This document shows, in pieces, positions 62,394-64,000 of a stretch of DNA of 64,000 nt; the stretch's first letter is position 1; each line of letters opens with the position of its first letter. Source of the stretch: Membranipora membranacea (lineage: Eukaryota > Bryozoa > Gymnolaemata > Cheilostomatida > Membraniporidae); assembly GCA_914767715.1 (NCBI GenBank), contig OU612072.1, positions 19,344,001 through 19,408,000 of the forward strand, given 5' to 3'. The translations under genes and the position numbers were made by a program. The notes below the pieces were generated by a model. That model was given only the letters and a program-made list of their open reading frames with translations, had not been told where the DNA came from and did not search any database.

Positions 62394-63826
62394 TTCCTGT
62401 TCTATGTATCGTAGGATCTTGATATTCCGGATTTTGAATGAGGCCAATGAGGCCATCAGCTGGTCAGAGTTTGAAAGAATTCCGATGGCTATTTCAAATT
62501 TGAGCCTGCCGTATGGCATGTTTTTTTATGACAAAAGTGGCCCTCGTTAAAAACGTTGTTGGCGCCAAACTAAGAGGACCAGTCCCGAACGGGTTTCAGT
62601 TTCAAAGTCAGCATGAAATTGGCTGCGTTATAGAGTAGGTTAGAAGGAAATCTATTTTTTAAACTGGCCGTAAAAAAAACCAAGGGTCCCCCCTCTGATA
62701 CTTTTTTAAATTTTAAATTCGTTCTAATTCCTGTTCTATGTATCGTAGGATCTTGATATTCGCGATTTTGAATGAGGCCAATGAGGCCATCAGCTAGTGA
62801 GAGTTTGAAAGAATTCCGATGGCTATTTCAAATTTGAGCCTGCCGTTTGGCATGTTTTTTTATGACAAAAGTGGCCCTCGTTGAAAACGTTGCTGACGCC
62901 AAACTAAGAGGAGCAGTGACGAACAGGTTTCAGTTTCAAAGTCAGCATGAAATTGCCTACGTTATAGAGTAGGTTAGAAGGAAATCTATTTTTTAAACTG
63001 GCCGTAAAAAAAACCAAGGGTCCCCCCTCTGTTACTTATTTAAATTTTAAACTCGCTCTAATTCCTGTTCTATTCATCGTAGGATCTTTATATTCGGGAT
63101 TTTGAATGAGGCCAATGAGGCCATCTGCTGGTCCTGAGCTTTAAAGAATTCCGATGGCTAATTCAAATTTGAGCCTGCCGTATGGCATGTTTTTTTATGA
63201 CAATAGTGGCCCTCGTTAAAAACGTTTTTGGCGCCAAACTAAGAGGACCAGTCCCGAACGGGTTTCAGTTTCAAAGTCAGCATGAAATTGGCTGCGTTAT
63301 AGAGTAGGTTAGAAGGAAATCTATTTTTTAAACTGGCCGTAAAAAAAACCAAGGGTCCCCCCTCTGATACTTTTTTAAATTTTAAATTCGTTCTAATTCC
63401 TGTTCTATGTATCGTAGGATCTTGATATTCGGGATTTTGAATGAGGCCAATGAGGCCATCAGCTGGTCAGAGTTTGAAAGAATTCCGATGGCTATTTCAA
63501 ATTTGAGCCTGCCGTTTGGCATGTTTTTTTATGACAAAAGTGGCCCTCGTTAAAAACGTTGCTGACGTCAAACTAAGAGGGGCAGTCCCGAACGGGTTTC
63601 AGTTTCAAAGTCAGCATGAAATTGCCTACGTTATAGAGTAGGTTAGAAGGAAATCTATTTTTTATTCTGGTCGTAAAAAAAACCAAGGGTCCCCCCTTTG
63701 TTACTTTTTTTAATTTTAAACTCGCTCTAATTCCTGTTCTATTTATCGTAGGATCTTGATATTCGGGATTTAGAATGAGGCCAATGAGGCCATCAGCTGG
63801 TCAGAGTTTGAAAGAATTCCGATGGC
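62394..63826 (+). repeat. Right-end monomers with private variants, no partner block seen
   Basis: Four to five monomers with scattered private changes: ATTCCGGATTTTG (about 62426), ATTCGCGATTTTG (about 62760), CAGCTAGTGAGAG, GCAGTGACGAACAGG (about 62913), TATTCATCG, GGTCCTGAGCTTTAAAG (about 63131), GGCTAATTC, GACAATAGTGG and TTTATTCTGGTCG (about 63663). I could not pair this run with another block in the window. Confidence 0.7.
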
Positions 63827-64000
63827 TATTCAAAACTTGAGCCTGCTGTTTGGCATGTTTTTTTATGACAAAAGTAGCACTCGTTAAAAACATTGCTGAC
63901 GCCAAACTAAGAGGAGCAGTCCCGAACGGGTTTCAGATTTAAAGTCAGCATGAAATTGCCTACGTTATAGAGTAGGTTAGAAGGAAATCTATTTTTAAAT
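63827..64000 (+). repeat. Partial last monomer (174 bp, cut by window end)
   Basis: A type B monomer beginning TATTCAAAACTTGAGCC, interrupted by the end of the window shortly after the GAAGGAAATCTA block. The array therefore continues to the right. Confidence 0.95.

Larger units (their letters stand above)
1..64000 (+). repeat. Tandem satellite array, ~334-bp monomer, spans whole window
   Basis: The same ~334-bp sequence recurs head to tail from the first to the last base with no interruption. Successive starts of the TATTT motif fall at 1, 336, 670, 1007 and 1341, and so on to 63827. Every monomer carries the same landmarks in order: a GAGCCTGC block, a T7 run followed by ATGACAAAAG, a GCCAAACTAAGAGG block, GGGTTTCAG, a GTTATAGAGTAGGTTAGAAGG block, an A8 run, a C5-C7 run, a TTAAATTTTAAA stretch, ATTCCTGTTCTAT, GGATCTTGATATTC, GAGGCCAATGAGGCCA, CAGCTG and usually GAATTC. 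I saw no monomer in inverse orientation and no foreign insertion. This is non-coding repetitive DNA; a centromeric or heterochromatic location is inferred from array length and structure, not shown. Confidence 0.98.

Noticed and set aside
1-64000. CRISPR array or phage-type repeat system
   Set aside because: The repeat unit is ~334 bp with no alternation of short constant repeats and unique spacers, and there are no cas-like genes.

Overview
The whole 64-kb window is one uninterrupted head-to-tail tandem satellite array. The basic unit is about 334 bp (observed 331-337 bp, plus a truncated 235-bp form) and about 40% GC, counted on the monomer at 2009-2342. All copies run in the same orientation. 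Both window edges lie inside the array: position 1 happens to be the start of a monomer in the phase used here (first base of TATTT), and the last monomer (63827-64000) is cut. Roughly 190 monomers are present (64000/334). I see no unique spacer, transposon, RNA gene, CRISPR array or protein-coding gene. The organism cannot be named from the sequence. Long arrays of mutated, locally homogenised ~330-bp units are typical of eukaryotic (peri)centromeric or other heterochromatin, so an assembled eukaryotic heterochromatic block is the natural reading. I do not recognise this monomer as a named satellite family.

Monomer classes. Type A (example 2009-2342) has TATTTCAAATTTGAGCCTGCCGTATGG, TTGTTGGCGCC, ACCAGTCCCGAACGGG and TTGGCTGCG. 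Type B (example 3675-4008) has TTAAAACTTGAGCCTGCTG, GTAGCACTCG, CATTGCTGACGCC, a TTTTAAAG or ATTTAAAG variant, and AATCTGGTCG. Type C (example 1007-1340) has AAATTCGAGCC, GTTGAAAACG and GGCGCAGTCCCAAACGGG. Type D (example 52811-53142, 332 bp) has a shortened T-run, AACTTTGCTGACG and GCAGGGACAAACAGG. Type E (example 36747-37077, 331 bp) has TGAGACAGTATGGCAAG. A truncated class F (235 bp) lacks 98-99 bp. Many monomers are mosaics of these.

Layout. (1) 1 to about 14.2 kb: overlapping higher-order duplications of 6, 7, 21 and 25/26 monomers. (2) About 15.2-19 kb: a 2-mer (671 bp) then a 3-mer (1005 bp) higher-order repeat. (3) About 17.8-34.95 kb: a 19-mer unit of 6346 bp in about three very similar copies, the second cut short. 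(4) About 33.6-36.8 kb: a 5-mer (1669 bp) duplication. (5) About 36.9-42.0 kb: a 7-mer (2338 bp) repeat. (6) About 42.6-48.3 kb: a 3908-bp unit carrying the truncated monomer. (7) About 47.6-53.4 kb: a 2906-bp unit in two tandem copies, again with the truncated monomer. (8) About 55-57.6 kb: a 4-mer (1336 bp). (9) About 56.3-62.4 kb: an 11-mer (3672 bp). (10) 62.4-64 kb: monomers with private variants and no obvious partner block in the window.

The pattern of nested, different-length, nearly identical blocks is what repeated unequal exchange or segmental amplification produces. Short open frames of 64-110 codons exist in several monomers on both strands. They recur because the monomer recurs, have no family resemblance I can recognise, and are not annotated as genes. 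Block boundaries below were read by eye and are good to roughly +/-50 bp unless a specific base is given.
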